NCBI RefSeq assembly: GCF_001887595.1 | Contig: NZ_CP017480.1 | Span: 4,430,001-4,494,000 of the forward strand | From: Luteibacter rhizovicinus DSM 16549 | GTDB taxonomy: Bacteria > Pseudomonadota > Gammaproteobacteria > Xanthomonadales > Rhodanobacteraceae | Reading direction: 5' to 3' | Length of the DNA: 64,000 nt | In this document: positions 30,384 to 40,400 of the stretch, in pieces | Position numbering within the stretch: the stretch's first letter is position 1 | Layout of the letters: every line of letters starts with the position of its first letter | The notes under the pieces: model-generated | Database searches by the model: none | What the model was told of the DNA's origin: nothing | Seen by the model: the letters and a program-made list of their open reading frames with translations, nothing else | Program-made: the position numbers and the translations under genes

Positions 30384-31761
30384 GCGCGTCTTCGCGACTG
30401 CTCTTCAGATCGACCAGCGGCTGCGGATAGCCCGACTGTTTCAGGAAGGCGGCGTCTTCCCACGGTGCGTGGACGAGGCGGCCCCTGGCGCTCGCGAGCT
30501 CGGGTACCCAGCGACGGATATAGGCGCCGTCCGGATCGAACTTTTCCGACTGCGTCACCGGATTGAAGATGCGGAAGTACGGCGCGGCATCCGCGCCGCT
30601 CCCGGCCACCCACTGCCAGCCCATCGCGTTGTTGGCCAGGTCGGCATCGACCAGGGTGTCCCAGAACCACTTCTCGCCGAGCAACCAGTGCTGACGAAGG
30701 TTCTTCGTCAGCAGGCTGGCGACCAGCATGCGCACGCGGTTATGCATCCAGCCGGTGGCCCACAGCTCGCGCATGCCGGCGTCGACGATGGGAATGCCCG
30801 TCTTGCCCGCCTTCCAGCGCCTGAGCGCGTGGGCGTCACGTTTTTCCCAGCGGAAGGCGTTGAACTTCGGATTGAAGTTCTTCTTCGGCGTGTGCGGGAA
30901 ATGAAACAGCAGGTGGTGTCCGAACTCGCGCCAGCCGAGCTGCCGCAGGTAGGGTTCGACATCGGCGCCGCTCTTTCGCTTCTTCACCCGATCGCGCAGG
31001 CCTTCGGCCACCTGCAGAGGCGAAATCTCGCCGAAGTGCAGGTGGGGCGAAAGGCGCGAGGTCCCGTGTCGTGCCGGGATGTCGCGACCTTCCACGTAGT
31101 GACCCACGGCATCGTCGGCAAAGAGGTCGAGCATCTCCTGCGCGCCCTGCTCGCCCGGGGTCCATTCGGCGAAGCCGCTTGCCCAGTCCAGCGTCGGCAG
31201 CAAACCCAGTGCGTCGAGCGACGACGATGTCGGCAACGTCGCCAGGTGCATGGGTGACGGCTCGGCGACCGGCGCGACCGCATCGATGCGCGTGCGCAGG
31301 TTGCGCCAGAACGGGGTGAACACCCGGTAGGGTTCGTTCTGCTGGGTGGCGATGTCCCAGGGCTCGCACCAGAGCGCCGCGTTGAACGAGGCCACCGCGA
31401 CGCCATCCTTTTCGAGTTCGCCCCGCACCCACTTGTCGCGGGCGATCGCCTTGGGTTCGTAGAGGCGGTTGAAGTAGACGGCGGTCGCGCCCGTCGCTTC
31501 GATAGCGGTACGCAAGGCGTCGAGGCTCGACCCCTGCAGGATCTGCAGACCACCCTTGTGCCGCCTCAGGGAGGCATCCAGCGCATCGAGGGAATGATGC
31601 AGCCACCAGCGGCTGGCCGCACCCGGTGCCCATTCGCCGTCCTCGTCGGGGGCGTGGACGTAGAGCGGCACGACCTTCGCGTGGGCGGCCATGGCGGCGT
31701 TGAGGGCGGGATTATCTGCAAGACGCAGGTCGCGGCGGAACCAGAGGATAGCTGTGCTCAT
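30322..31761 (-). CDS. phr: Deoxyribodipyrimidine photolyase
   Basis: 479 residues from the ATG at 31761 (MSTAILWFRRDLRLADN). It repairs UV cyclobutane pyrimidine dimers with light, using FADH- and an antenna cofactor. The N-terminal photolyase alpha/beta domain and the FAD-binding helical domain are complete: TSRLSPHLHFGEISP, GWREFGHHLLFHFP, and the WKAGKTGIPIVDAGMREL and NNAMGWQWVAGSG motifs. Its last 62 bp overlap the 3' end of the convergent antiporter gene. No cryptochrome-specific C-terminal extension. Confidence 0.95.
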   Translation of the reverse strand: MSTAILWFRRDLRLADNPALNAAMAAHAKVVPLYVHAPDEDGEWAPGAASRWWLHHSLDALDASLRRHKGGLQILQGSSLDALRTAIEATGATAVYFNRLYEPKAIARDKWVRGELEKDGVAVASFNAALWCEPWDIATQQNEPYRVFTPFWRNLRTRIDAVAPVAEPSPMHLATLPTSSSLDALGLLPTLDWASGFAEWTPGEQGAQEMLDLFADDAVGHYVEGRDIPARHGTSRLSPHLHFGEISPLQVAEGLRDRVKKRKSGADVEPYLRQLGWREFGHHLLFHFPHTPKKNFNPKFNAFRWEKRDAHALRRWKAGKTGIPIVDAGMRELWATGWMHNRVRMLVASLLTKNLRQHWLLGEKWFWDTLVDADLANNAMGWQWVAGSGADAAPYFRIFNPVTQSEKFDPDGAYIRRWVPELASARGRLVHAPWEDAAFLKQSGYPQPLVDLKSSREDALTAYQSIRSGPSGAGPESAA

Positions 31762-31875
31762 CCGCCTAGTATCCACGGAACACGTGAAGCCGGAATCGCT
31801 CCATCTTCGTTCAGCCGACATGCTTAGACTGTCCCCATGCGGCCAACCCTGCCAGCCGCCCGAAAGGAGATCACC

Positions 31876-32325
31876 ATGAATTTCAAGACCGTCCTCGGCG
31901 TTCCCCTCGCCGCCCTGCTCGCCACTGCGGCCGTCGCTCCCGCTTCCGCCGCTACCATCAAGCAGCCCGATGGCATCTACGTCCGCTGCGACCAGTGCGG
32001 CGTGGTCCAGAGCATCGAGCGCAACGTCACCCAGGGCCGTGACCATGGCACCGCCGGCGCCGTCATCGGTGCCATCGCCGGTGGCGTCCTCGGCAACCAG
32101 GTCGGTCGCGGCAATGGCCGCAAGGTGGCCACGGTCGCCGGTGCGGTCGGCGGCGGTTTCGCCGGCAACGCCATCGGCAAGGGCGGCGGCAGCGAGAGCT
32201 ACACCCTGCGTCTGAAGATGGGTGGCGGCGGCTACACGAATGTCCAGGTCGCCGACGCCTCGGCCATCCGCGAAGGCGACATCGTGGTGGTCGACGACAA
32301 GGGCAATATCCAGCGCGTGCAGTAA
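31876..32325 (+). CDS. Glycine-zipper 2TM outer-membrane protein (SlyB/17-kDa-like)
   Basis: 149 residues. The ATG at 31876 follows AGGAGATCACC. A signal peptide (1-25, ending ASA) is followed by CDQCGVVQSIE and a glycine-zipper pair of membrane segments (about 55-108, TAGAVIGAIAGGVLGNQVGRG and GAVGGGFAGNAIGKG). The C-terminus is a beta domain found in related envelope proteins. There is no lipobox cysteine right after the signal, so it is not a standard lipoprotein. Likely role: envelope integrity. A strong terminator follows. Confidence 0.87.
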   Translation: MNFKTVLGVPLAALLATAAVAPASAATIKQPDGIYVRCDQCGVVQSIERNVTQGRDHGTAGAVIGAIAGGVLGNQVGRGNGRKVATVAGAVGGGFAGNAIGKGGGSESYTLRLKMGGGGYTNVQVADASAIREGDIVVVDDKGNIQRVQ

Positions 32326-32355
32326 ACGCCGCAGGTCCTCGTTGTCCTGGTTCGG

Positions 32356-32384
32356 AAGGCCGGCCCCTCGGGTCGGCCTTTTTC
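32356..32384 (+). terminator. Intrinsic terminator of the glycine-zipper gene
   Basis: Arms AAGGCCGGCCC and GGGTCGGCCTT (one mismatch) around CTC, followed by a T run. It ends transcription 30 bp after the stop codon. Confidence 0.9.
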
Positions 32385-32546
32385 ATGCCACGCACATGGC
32401 TGTTTGCATGCGCAGTCGGAAACTTATCCCTGATAGTGCCGGTTTCCCGTATTCATACCGACGCGGGACGCGCTCCGCCACCCCTCCAATCGGCCTAGGA
32501 TAGAACTCGTCAACTCGGGCGCAATGACGCGCCGGACCGAAACACC

Positions 32547-33425
32547 ATGGAATTGGGCCTTGTCACCAGCAGCACTTACCTCAGAAGCGAAGAGTCGACG
32601 CTGCTCCGCCTCCTGGGACGATGCGAAGCCGACATTCGACGACTGAAGGTGGGCCTGCATGTGGTCGGGAAGGCCTATGGCGCGATCGTCGGCCACGGCG
32701 TGATGTCGAATTATGAAGGCCTGCATCATTATTCGACCGATCGGTACCGAGGCCTCGTACGCATGACGGCTGACCTGGTAGGCCGTGATCCCGGCTCGCT
32801 GGATGGGGTTATTTATCTGACCTCCCCCGACGACACATCGACGCTGCTTCCCGAAGCTGTCGCTTTGAAACGCCAGTCCCTGATTCACGCGAAACCTTAT
32901 CTTTCCACCGTCGCGTCCGTCCTCGACTGGATCGGGACGGAGTCCCTCTGGACGGGGCATCCGCGCCGGTCGGAGGTCATCCCGACCGTCGACCTGATGT
33001 CCTCACAGACACTCGCGCTCATCGCGCACGACGGCATGAAGAAGGCCATGCTGACCTTCGTCGAGGACTATTTCGACCTGTTGTCACGCTTTGCGCGCCG
33101 TGTCTCGACAGCATCCACGGGTCTGCGACTCAATGAGCTTGCGCGAGGGCGAGGTTGGCCGATCGATATCGCGTGGACATCGTGCTACAGGAGCGGCCCA
33201 CTCGGCGGCGACGCAGAAATAGCCGATCTGGTTCTAAGGCATCAATGCCAACGCGTCATCTTCTTCTGCGACCCGCTCGTACCCCATCCGCACGATGCCG
33301 ACATAAGCATGCTGGAACGCGCCATCACCGCGAATACCGAAGACACCGTCTACATCGGCAGCCCTGTCGTAGCCTCGCGGTGGGCCGAGGCGGCATACAG
33401 GGCCTCCTACGTCAGTCAGCGTTGA
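32547..33425 (+). CDS. Tandem methylglyoxal-synthase-fold protein
   Basis: 292 residues. Residues about 154-285 match methylglyoxal synthase (MgsA), which turns dihydroxyacetone phosphate into methylglyoxal. The segments LIAHDGMKKAML, STASTG, SGPLGGD and FFCDPLVPHPHD correspond to MgsA's LVAHDHCKQMLM, ATGTTG, SGPMGGD and [12 protein letters not shown]. By alignment by eye, the key residues are kept: H161 (H19), K165 (K23), T188 and T191 (T45, T48), D222 (the catalytic D71), D242 (D91), H249 (H98) and D252 (D101). Residues about 1-130 look like a second, degenerate copy of the same fold: LDGVIYLTSPDDTS..LPEAVAL aligns with [24 protein letters not shown], but the catalytic residues are gone. 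MgsA is normally about 150 residues. The 3' end overlaps lpxK by 10 bp. Activity is plausible but untested. Confidence 0.7.
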   Translation: MELGLVTSSTYLRSEESTLLRLLGRCEADIRRLKVGLHVVGKAYGAIVGHGVMSNYEGLHHYSTDRYRGLVRMTADLVGRDPGSLDGVIYLTSPDDTSTLLPEAVALKRQSLIHAKPYLSTVASVLDWIGTESLWTGHPRRSEVIPTVDLMSSQTLALIAHDGMKKAMLTFVEDYFDLLSRFARRVSTASTGLRLNELARGRGWPIDIAWTSCYRSGPLGGDAEIADLVLRHQCQRVIFFCDPLVPHPHDADISMLERAITANTEDTVYIGSPVVASRWAEAAYRASYVSQR

Positions 33426-34414
33426 AGCATCGCCGCTGAAGCGGCTCCCACATGTGCGGCTATGGCGTCGTAGAAGGATTCAGGCAATACCGCGCGCACC
33501 GGCACGCGCCACCAGTTCGCGCGCGCGAAATGGCGGCACTTCACCGCGTCTTTGTCCGTCATCAAGACAGGGCAACCGTCGGCGAAGGTAAAGTCGTCGC
33601 GAGTGAATGCGTGATGGTCGGCGAAGGGATGACCATCGACGGCAATGCCCTGCGCCGTAAGGCTGGCGAAGAAGCGCGCTGGATTGCCGATGCCCGCAAC
33701 GGCATGCGCAGGCCGCCCCGAAAAGTCGCTCAACGGCGCCGTAAGCGTCGGATCGGCCATGTTGACTGCCATGCCACCTTCCAGCGTCATGCCGATCTCG
33801 TTGGCGCCCGGCGATCCGCTATTGACGACGACGAAGTCCACATCGGCGAGACGACTCGCCGGCTCCCGCAGCGGGCCCGCCGGCAACAGGTGTCCGTTAC
33901 CCAGGCGGCGTTCCCCGTCGATCACGCAGATCTCCACGTCGCGACCGAGCCGATGATGCTGCAGCCCGTCGTCCGCGAGAATCAGGTTGCACCCGGCATC
34001 GATCAGCAGCTGCGCCGCTTCCGGACGCTCGCGCCCGATGGCCACCGGTACGCCACTCTGGCGAATCAGGCTCGGCTCGTCGCCGACTTTCGAAGGATCG
34101 TCCTGACCGGTGAGCAGATACGGGCCGCGCTCGCTGCCGCCGTAACCACGGCTGACGACACCGGGCACGAAGCCGCGCCCCGACATCGCCGCCGCCAGCG
34201 CGACGATCAGCGGCGTCTTGCCGGTGCCGCCGATGGTGATGTTGCCAACAACGACGACCGGAACCGACAGGCGCACCACCGAGGACGGATCGTTGCGGAA
34301 ACCCTCGGCACGACGCCGCACGACGGAGCGATACAGCGCCTCGAGAGGCAGGGTCCAGAGCGGCGGCTTGCCGCTGCCGTACCAGCGTCGTTGCAGTGAG
34401 GCGCCCAGGCCCAC
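33416..34414 (-). CDS. lpxK: Tetraacyldisaccharide 4'-kinase
   Basis: 332 residues. It phosphorylates the 4' position of the lipid A disaccharide at the inner membrane. The Walker A is GNITIGGTGKTP (about 56-67), with the ILADDGLQHHRLGRD region typical of LpxK and the second-half LTDKDAVKC segment. The last 13 residues (HVGAASAAMLQR and neighbours) are encoded by a REP element at 33429-33451, so the original stop must have been lost or moved. It is the last gene of exbB-exbD-msbA-lpxK, 3 bp from msbA. Confidence 0.95.
   Translation of the reverse strand: MGLGASLQRRWYGSGKPPLWTLPLEALYRSVVRRRAEGFRNDPSSVVRLSVPVVVVGNITIGGTGKTPLIVALAAAMSGRGFVPGVVSRGYGGSERGPYLLTGQDDPSKVGDEPSLIRQSGVPVAIGRERPEAAQLLIDAGCNLILADDGLQHHRLGRDVEICVIDGERRLGNGHLLPAGPLREPASRLADVDFVVVNSGSPGANEIGMTLEGGMAVNMADPTLTAPLSDFSGRPAHAVAGIGNPARFFASLTAQGIAVDGHPFADHHAFTRDDFTFADGCPVLMTDKDAVKCRHFARANWWRVPVRAVLPESFYDAIAAHVGAASAAMLQR
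33429..33451. repeat. REP element inside the lpxK 3' coding end
   Basis: A single inverted copy of the GCCGCTGAAGCGGC-stem subtype, read through in the lpxK frame as VGAASAAM. Confidence 0.9.
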
Positions 34415-34417
34415 GGC

Positions 34418-36190
34418 TTAGCTCGCCGCTTGCTCGTGGAACTGCATGCGGTGCAGGGCCGAATACTGGCCGCCCTTGTCGAGCAGCTCGCGGTGCGTGC
34501 CGAGCTCGACGATGCGGCCCTGGTCCATCACGGCGATCTGGTCGGCGTGCTCGATGGTCGACAGGCGATGCGCGATCACCAGGGTGGTGCGGTCGCGCAT
34601 CAGGCGCGTGAGCGCATCCTGGATCAGGCGTTCGGATTCGGTATCGAGCGCGCTGGTCGCTTCGTCGAGGACGAGGATCGGAGCGTTCTTGAGGATGGCG
34701 CGCGCGATGGCGATGCGCTGGCGCTGGCCACCGGAAAGCGAGTTACCGCCCTGCCCGATCTGCGTGTTCAGGCCTTCCGGCAAGCGCTCGATGAATTCCA
34801 TCGCGTTGGCGGCCTTGGCCGCCGCGGTGATGTCGGCCTCGGAAGCACCGGCCATTTCGCCGTAGGCGATGTTGGCGGCCACGGTATCGTCGAACAGCAC
34901 CACGTTCTGCCCGACCCAGGCGATCTGCCGGCGCAGCGAAGGCAAGGTGTACTGCGAATAATCGCGACCGTCGACCAGGATGCGGCCTTCGGTGGCCTGG
35001 TAGAAGCGCGGCAACAGGCTGACGAGACTGGACTTGCCGCTGCCGGAGCGGCCGACGAGCGCCGTCACCGTACCGGGCTGGCAGATCAGGTCCACGCCAC
35101 GCAGGGCGACGTGGTTGTTGCGCTCGTACACGAGGTGGACGTTCTCGAAACGAATGTCGCCCTTGGTGCGGACGAGGTCTTCCGTGCCTGTGTCGATCTC
35201 GGCCGGCGTGTCGATGATCTCGAACAGGTCTTCGGCCGCCGTCACGCCCTTCTGCAGGCTGGCCTGGATGCCGGCCAGGCGCTTCAGCGACGGCAACATG
35301 CCACCCATGGCAGTAAGCACGGCGGTGAACACGCCGGGGGTGACGGTGTTGATGATGTCCGGGCGTGTCCCGAGGAAGACAAGCGTAGCGAGCGCCATCG
35401 CGCCGACCGTCTGGATGGTCGCGCTGGACGCGGCGCTCGTCGCCGATACCTTCAGGTTGAGCCGGCGCTGGCGTTCGGCGATCTCGGCGAAACGGTCGCC
35501 TTCGCGGGTCTGGCCGCCGTAGATGCGCACTTCGCGATTGGCCGCGACGGCTTCTTCGACGGCACTGGTCACGGTGCCCATATTGCCCTGGATGCGCTTG
35601 CTGATCTTGCGATAGCGGCGGCTGATGACGGTGACGATCACCACCACGCAAGGCACCAGCACGAGCAGCGCCATTGCCAGGTAGGGGCTCCAGTACAGCA
35701 TGACGCAGAGCATGCCGATGACCGTCAGGCCTTCGGTGATGGCGACCTTCAGCGAGTCCGCGGAGGCCGCGGCGACCTGCTCGCTGGTGTAGGTGATGCG
35801 CGAGATCTGCTGACCGGACGGCTCCTTCGCGAAGAACGTGGCCGGAAGGCGCAGGTAGGCCGCGAAGACGTCGATGCGCATGGCCTGCACGACGTTGCGA
35901 CCCACGTAGGCAATGCCGTAATCCGTGCAGTACGACGCCACGCCGCGCACCGCGAAAATCGCGATGATCCAGATCGGCATCCAGAAGATGTTGTACGGAT
36001 CCTTGTCGATGAACAGCCGGTCGATCAAGGGCTTCAGCATGCCGGTGAACAGCGACAGGCAGGCCGGATCGATGATCATGCCGACGATCGCGACGATGCC
36101 CGCCGTGCGGTAGCGCTTCGTATAACCGAGCAGACGCTTATAGGTCTGCCAGGTCCTGGCGTCCCACACCGATACCTTCTGCTTGCTCAC
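34418..36190 (-). CDS. msbA: Lipid A export ABC transporter MsbA
   Basis: 590 residues. An N-terminal ABC type-1 exporter membrane domain of six helices precedes one ATPase domain with Walker A (GRSGSGKSSL), the LSGGQRQRIAIARA signature and Walker B (ILVLDEATSALD), followed by the H-loop (VIAHRLST). It flips core-lipid A to the outer leaflet of the inner membrane. Its start overlaps the exbD stop by 4 bp, and lpxK follows 3 bp after its stop, so lipid A synthesis and export are made together. Confidence 0.96.
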   Translation of the reverse strand: MSKQKVSVWDARTWQTYKRLLGYTKRYRTAGIVAIVGMIIDPACLSLFTGMLKPLIDRLFIDKDPYNIFWMPIWIIAIFAVRGVASYCTDYGIAYVGRNVVQAMRIDVFAAYLRLPATFFAKEPSGQQISRITYTSEQVAAASADSLKVAITEGLTVIGMLCVMLYWSPYLAMALLVLVPCVVVIVTVISRRYRKISKRIQGNMGTVTSAVEEAVAANREVRIYGGQTREGDRFAEIAERQRRLNLKVSATSAASSATIQTVGAMALATLVFLGTRPDIINTVTPGVFTAVLTAMGGMLPSLKRLAGIQASLQKGVTAAEDLFEIIDTPAEIDTGTEDLVRTKGDIRFENVHLVYERNNHVALRGVDLICQPGTVTALVGRSGSGKSSLVSLLPRFYQATEGRILVDGRDYSQYTLPSLRRQIAWVGQNVVLFDDTVAANIAYGEMAGASEADITAAAKAANAMEFIERLPEGLNTQIGQGGNSLSGGQRQRIAIARAILKNAPILVLDEATSALDTESERLIQDALTRLMRDRTTLVIAHRLSTIEHADQIAVMDQGRIVELGTHRELLDKGGQYSALHRMQFHEQAAS

Positions 36191-36615
36191 CGCGCCGGAC
36201 CCGCCTCACTGGGCGTGGTCGCGATCGACAGACGGGTGAAGCCCACCTGGCCGAGCGCATCCATCGCGCGAACCACGTTCTGGTGCGGCGTCATCGCGTC
36301 GGCACGGATCACCACGAGGCGATCGCGGTCGTTGCCGGCGACACGCTCGATGGTCGCCTTGAGCGGTTCGATGCCCTCGCCGAGCACCTCGTCGCTGCCG
36401 ACCGAGTAATGGCCATCACGGTCGACGACCAGGGTCAGCGCGTTGTCCGTGGACTCGCGCGCCTGGCTGTCGGCCTTGGGCAGGTTGACCTTGAGACGGG
36501 AGTGCTCGACGAAGGTCGTACTGAGCACGAAGAACATCAGCAGGGTCAGCAGCACGTCGATCAACGAAATGACGTTGATCTCGAAATCGTCCTCGCGACG
36601 GGAACCGATGCGCAT
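36187..36615 (-). CDS. exbD: ExbD/TolR-family biopolymer transport protein
   Basis: 142 residues. One N-terminal membrane helix (about 13-33, INVISLIDVLLTLLMFFVLSTTF) carries the conserved Asp (D19 region) that is needed for proton use, and a small periplasmic domain follows. With the adjacent ExbB-like protein it would form a proton-driven motor that energises TonB or Tol-type systems. It is coupled to msbA by overlap, an arrangement typical of Xanthomonadales and neighbouring groups, so it probably belongs to the exbB-exbD-msbA-lpxK operon. Confidence 0.92.
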   Translation of the reverse strand: MRIGSRREDDFEINVISLIDVLLTLLMFFVLSTTFVEHSRLKVNLPKADSQARESTDNALTLVVDRDGHYSVGSDEVLGEGIEPLKATIERVAGNDRDRLVVIRADAMTPHQNVVRAMDALGQVGFTRLSIATTPSEAGPAR

Positions 36616-36618
36616 GGA

Positions 36619-37299
36619 TCAGCCAGCCTGCGAGGTCGCGGCTTCCGACGCGGCGGTGCGACGGCGCGGCACCGGGCGCGGCGCGGAGAGATCGTCGAGA
36701 AGGGCCGTGGCCTCCTTCTCCATCTGGACGACATAGCCGCCGACCTTGGAACGGAAGTATCGGTGCAGCACGTACGCCGGGATCGAGACGACCAGGCCGA
36801 ACGCCGTGCAGATCAGCGCCTCGCCGATACCGCCGGCCATCTTGGTTGGATCGCCGATGCCGCCGGCCATCACGCTGAGGAACATGCGGATGAGGCCGAT
36901 AACGGTGCCCAGCAGGCCGAGCAGCGGGCCGATGAGGGCAACGGTACCGAGCGTATTGAGGTAGCGCTCCATGCGATGGACCACATGGCGGCCGGTGTCT
37001 TCGATGCGCTCCTTGATCAGCTCACGCGGGCGGTCGCGCACGGCGAGCGCGCCGGCGAACAACTCACCCAGCGGGGAACCCTTCTCGAGCGCTTCCAGGT
37101 GGGCGGCATCGAGCGAGGACGAGCGCGCCCACTCGCGCACCTCGGCACCCAGGCCCGGCGGAAAAACGGCGGCGCGGCGCAACGCCCAGAAACGCTCGAG
37201 GACGATGGCGAGCGCAACGAACGAACAAATGAGGATCGGCAGCAGAGCCCAGCCGCCAGCCAGAAGAATCTCGAGCACGTCAACCCCGAATGAACACAA
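36619..37299 (-). CDS. exbB: ExbB/TolQ-family proton channel protein
   Basis: 226 residues from the ATG at 37299. A GTG at 37278 (VLEILLAGG) follows GGGG at a good distance and is a likely alternative start. Three membrane helices are visible: LLAGGWALLPILICSFVALAIVLE, LNTLGTVALIGPLLGLLGTVIGL and ALICTAFGLVVSIPAYVLHRYF. The MotA/TolQ/ExbB pattern includes the GLLGTVIGLIRMF segment. The first gene of the operon exbB-exbD-msbA-lpxK. Confidence 0.92.
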   Translation of the reverse strand: MCSFGVDVLEILLAGGWALLPILICSFVALAIVLERFWALRRAAVFPPGLGAEVREWARSSSLDAAHLEALEKGSPLGELFAGALAVRDRPRELIKERIEDTGRHVVHRMERYLNTLGTVALIGPLLGLLGTVIGLIRMFLSVMAGGIGDPTKMAGGIGEALICTAFGLVVSIPAYVLHRYFRSKVGGYVVQMEKEATALLDDLSAPRPVPRRRTAASEAATSQAG

Positions 37300-37374
37300 G
37301 TCAGGCCGGCATCATAGCAGGGCCCGCAACGGGGACTGAGGCGCCCTTAACACTTGCGAGATCGGGACAGCTCG

Positions 37375-37461
37375 GTAGGAGCCGATTCATCGGCGAACCC
37401 TGCGGAGATGGGTGGCCAAGGTTCGCCGCGAGCACCCATCGCCGATGAATCGGCTCCTACC
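37375..37461. repeat. REP pair in inverted orientation
   Basis: Copies at 37375-37397 and 37439-37461 with GCCGATTCATCGGC stems, facing each other across 41 bp between exbB and the GH92 gene. Confidence 0.9.
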
Positions 37462-37476
37462 GAGCAAAAGCCCGTC

Positions 37477-40400
37477 TTACTTGTGGCCGAGGAACTCCAC
37501 TTCGCTCAGATCCAGCCCCTTCGTATCACCGGCAACGAGACGCAGGCGGTACCAGGCGTACGCGCCCGGCGTACCCACGGCAAACGCACGGGTCTGCCGG
37601 CGCCACGGCCAGGTCTCGCCGTCGCGCTTGTCCACGGCCTGGTAGTGCTTGCCGTCCGTCGATCCTTCGAGCACCCACCCGGACGCGTCGCCCGGCTTGG
37701 CGCCGGAGGTCAGCGTGAGCATCTGGACGGTCACCGGCTTGGCGAAGTGCCAGCCGACCACCGCGTTCTTCGCGGCGAGATGCGCGGAGGTGTCCGAGGT
37801 GTTGTCGAACAGCTTGTCCAGCTCTGGCCCCTTCAACGAACCGAAGGCCTTGCCGCCCTCGCTCGTCAGATCGACCAGCGGTGCCGGCTTGCTGCCTTCG
37901 GCGCTGATCGAGGCCGGGAGCGCGTCGGCACCCGTGCCCCAGGTCGACGGTGTCGGCCCCATGGTGAACTCGAGCGTGGCGCCCTTGGCCAGCAATTCGT
38001 GCGGCAGGGTCACCTTGTTCCAGGGCTGGCCGTTGACCGTCAGCGACTGCACATAGCGATTCGTGTCGCTGACACCCTGTGCCTTCACGTCGATCGTCGC
38101 GCCGCCTTCGAGGCGGATGCTCATGTGCGGGAAATGCGGCGCACCGATCACGTACTCCGGCGTGCCCATGCGTAGCGGATAGAAGCCGGCGGCGCCAAAC
38201 AGCCACCATGCCGACATCTCGCCGTTGTCCTCATCACCCGGATAGCCCTGGCCGATCTCGCTGCCGACATACAGACGCGAGACCGCGTCGCGCAGCTTGT
38301 CCTGCGTCTTCCACGGCTGGCCGGCTTCGTCGTACATCCAGATGATGTGGTGCGAGGGCTGGTTCGAATGGCCGTACTGGCCCATGCGCACGTCGCGGGC
38401 CTCGAGCATCTCGTGGATCACGTCGCCGTAGTCGCCCACGTCGTACTTGCCCGGCGTGCTGAAGAACTGGTCGAGCTTCGCGCCCAGCGCCTCGCGGCCA
38501 CCGTAGAGTGCAGCCAGGCCGGCACCGTCCTGCGGCGCGTGGAAGGCCATGTTCCAGGCGTCGGTCTCGGTGTAATCGCCACCCCAGCGAATCGGGCTGA
38601 ACTGCTTCGCATCCCAGCGCCACTTGCCGGCCGCATCGCGCGCCACGAAGAAACCGACGGCCGGATCGAACAGGTTGGTGTAACCGAGGGCGCGCGAGCG
38701 ATACCAGGCCGCATCGTCGGCATAGTTGGCGCGATACGCGTCGCCGGCCGGCGCATCCTTGGCCAGCGCCTTGGCGAGGTTGCCGATCGCGAAGTCGTTG
38801 ATATAGCCGTCCATCGACCAGGACAGGCCTTCCATCACGCCGTCATCGGTATAGCCGTTGAACAGCGAACGCTGGATACCCTTGCGGCCGGCGCCCTTCT
38901 CCTCGCTGACGCTGGAGGCGTTGCGGATGGCCGACTGATAGAACGCCGAGACGTCGAAGTTACGCACGCCCTTGAGCCAGGCATCGGAGAAGGCCACATC
39001 CGAGCTCGTACCCACCATCAGGTCGGCATAGCCCGGCGACGACCAGCGCGCGATCCAGCCGGCGTCGCGATACTGCTGAACGAAGCCGTCGATCATCTTG
39101 CCCGCTTCGGTCGGCGTCAGCAGGACGTAGGCCGGCCAAGCGGTGCGGTAGGTGTCCCAGAAGCCGTTGTTGACGAACGGCTGGCCATCGACGATGCGGG
39201 CACCGGTCGTCGTGTCGGTGTTGCTGCCGGCAGGCGCCGAGAACGGGCTGGCGTAACGCCACACCGGGGCATCCTTGCTGCCGGTGTTCTCGTAGGCATG
39301 GTTCGGATAGAGGAACAGGCGGTACAGGTTCGAGTACAGCACGGTCTTCTCGTCAGGCGACGCACCCTCGACCTTGATCGCGCCCAGGCGATCGTCCCAG
39401 GCCTTGCGTGCACGCTCGCGGACGCTGTCGAAGGTATCGTCCGCCGCGATCTCCTGCGCGAGGTTGGCCTTGGCCTGGTCGACGCCCATCAGCGAGGTCG
39501 CGATGCGCATGGTGACGACGCGATCGCCCTTCTTCGCCGTGTCGAAACCGAACCATGCGGAGGCGGCATCGCGCTTCTCGCCGGTCAGGCGGCCGCTCTC
39601 GGTCACCGGCTTGTCGAAAACGGCGTAGAAGAACAGGCGCGTGGCACCGGTCGACAGGCTGCTCTTCACGTCCGACCAGCCCTGGATGCTGCGCTGGCCG
39701 GGATCGAGCGTGACCGAAGCCTTCTCGTTGAGGTTGTCGAAGACCAGCTGGGAGCGCTTGTCGGTGAAGGTGAAGCGGAAGATCGCCGCACGATCGGTCG
39801 GCGTGATCTCGGTGGTGATGCCGTTGTCGAAGCGCACCCGGTAGTAATCCGGATGGGCCAGCTCGGCATCGTGGCCGAACGACAGCGCGCGCGTCTCGCG
39901 CTTGAGCGCCGGGGCGCCCGAAGCCGCCTGCGCGGGCATGATCTGGAAGGTCTGGCGCTCGCCCATCCACGGGCTCGGCTCGTGCGAGAGCGCGAAGGCC
40001 TCGATGCGCGGACGGTTGTCGTCGCCGTTGCGGGCCTGGTACTGGTAGAGCCAGTTGGAGCCGGCGTTGGTCGTCGGCGTCCAGAAGTTGAAGCCGTGCG
40101 GCATCGCCACCGCGGGAAAATTGTTGCCGCGCGAGTAGTTTTCGTTGGCGTTCGAGCCGCGACGCGTGTCGACGTAATCGGTCGGGTGCGTGCTGTTGAT
40201 CGCCTTGACGTCGCCGATGCGGACATCGTCGAGGTAACCCTCGAAGGCTTCGCCAGCCGGTGCGGCCGCGGTGAGTTCGATCGAGCGGACACGACGGCCC
40301 TTGGCCACGCTGCCCAGATCCACGCTCACATAGTTCCACTGGTCGGGATAGAGCACGCGACCTTCGCCCTGCCCCTTCGCCGTGGCGGGCACGCGATGCT

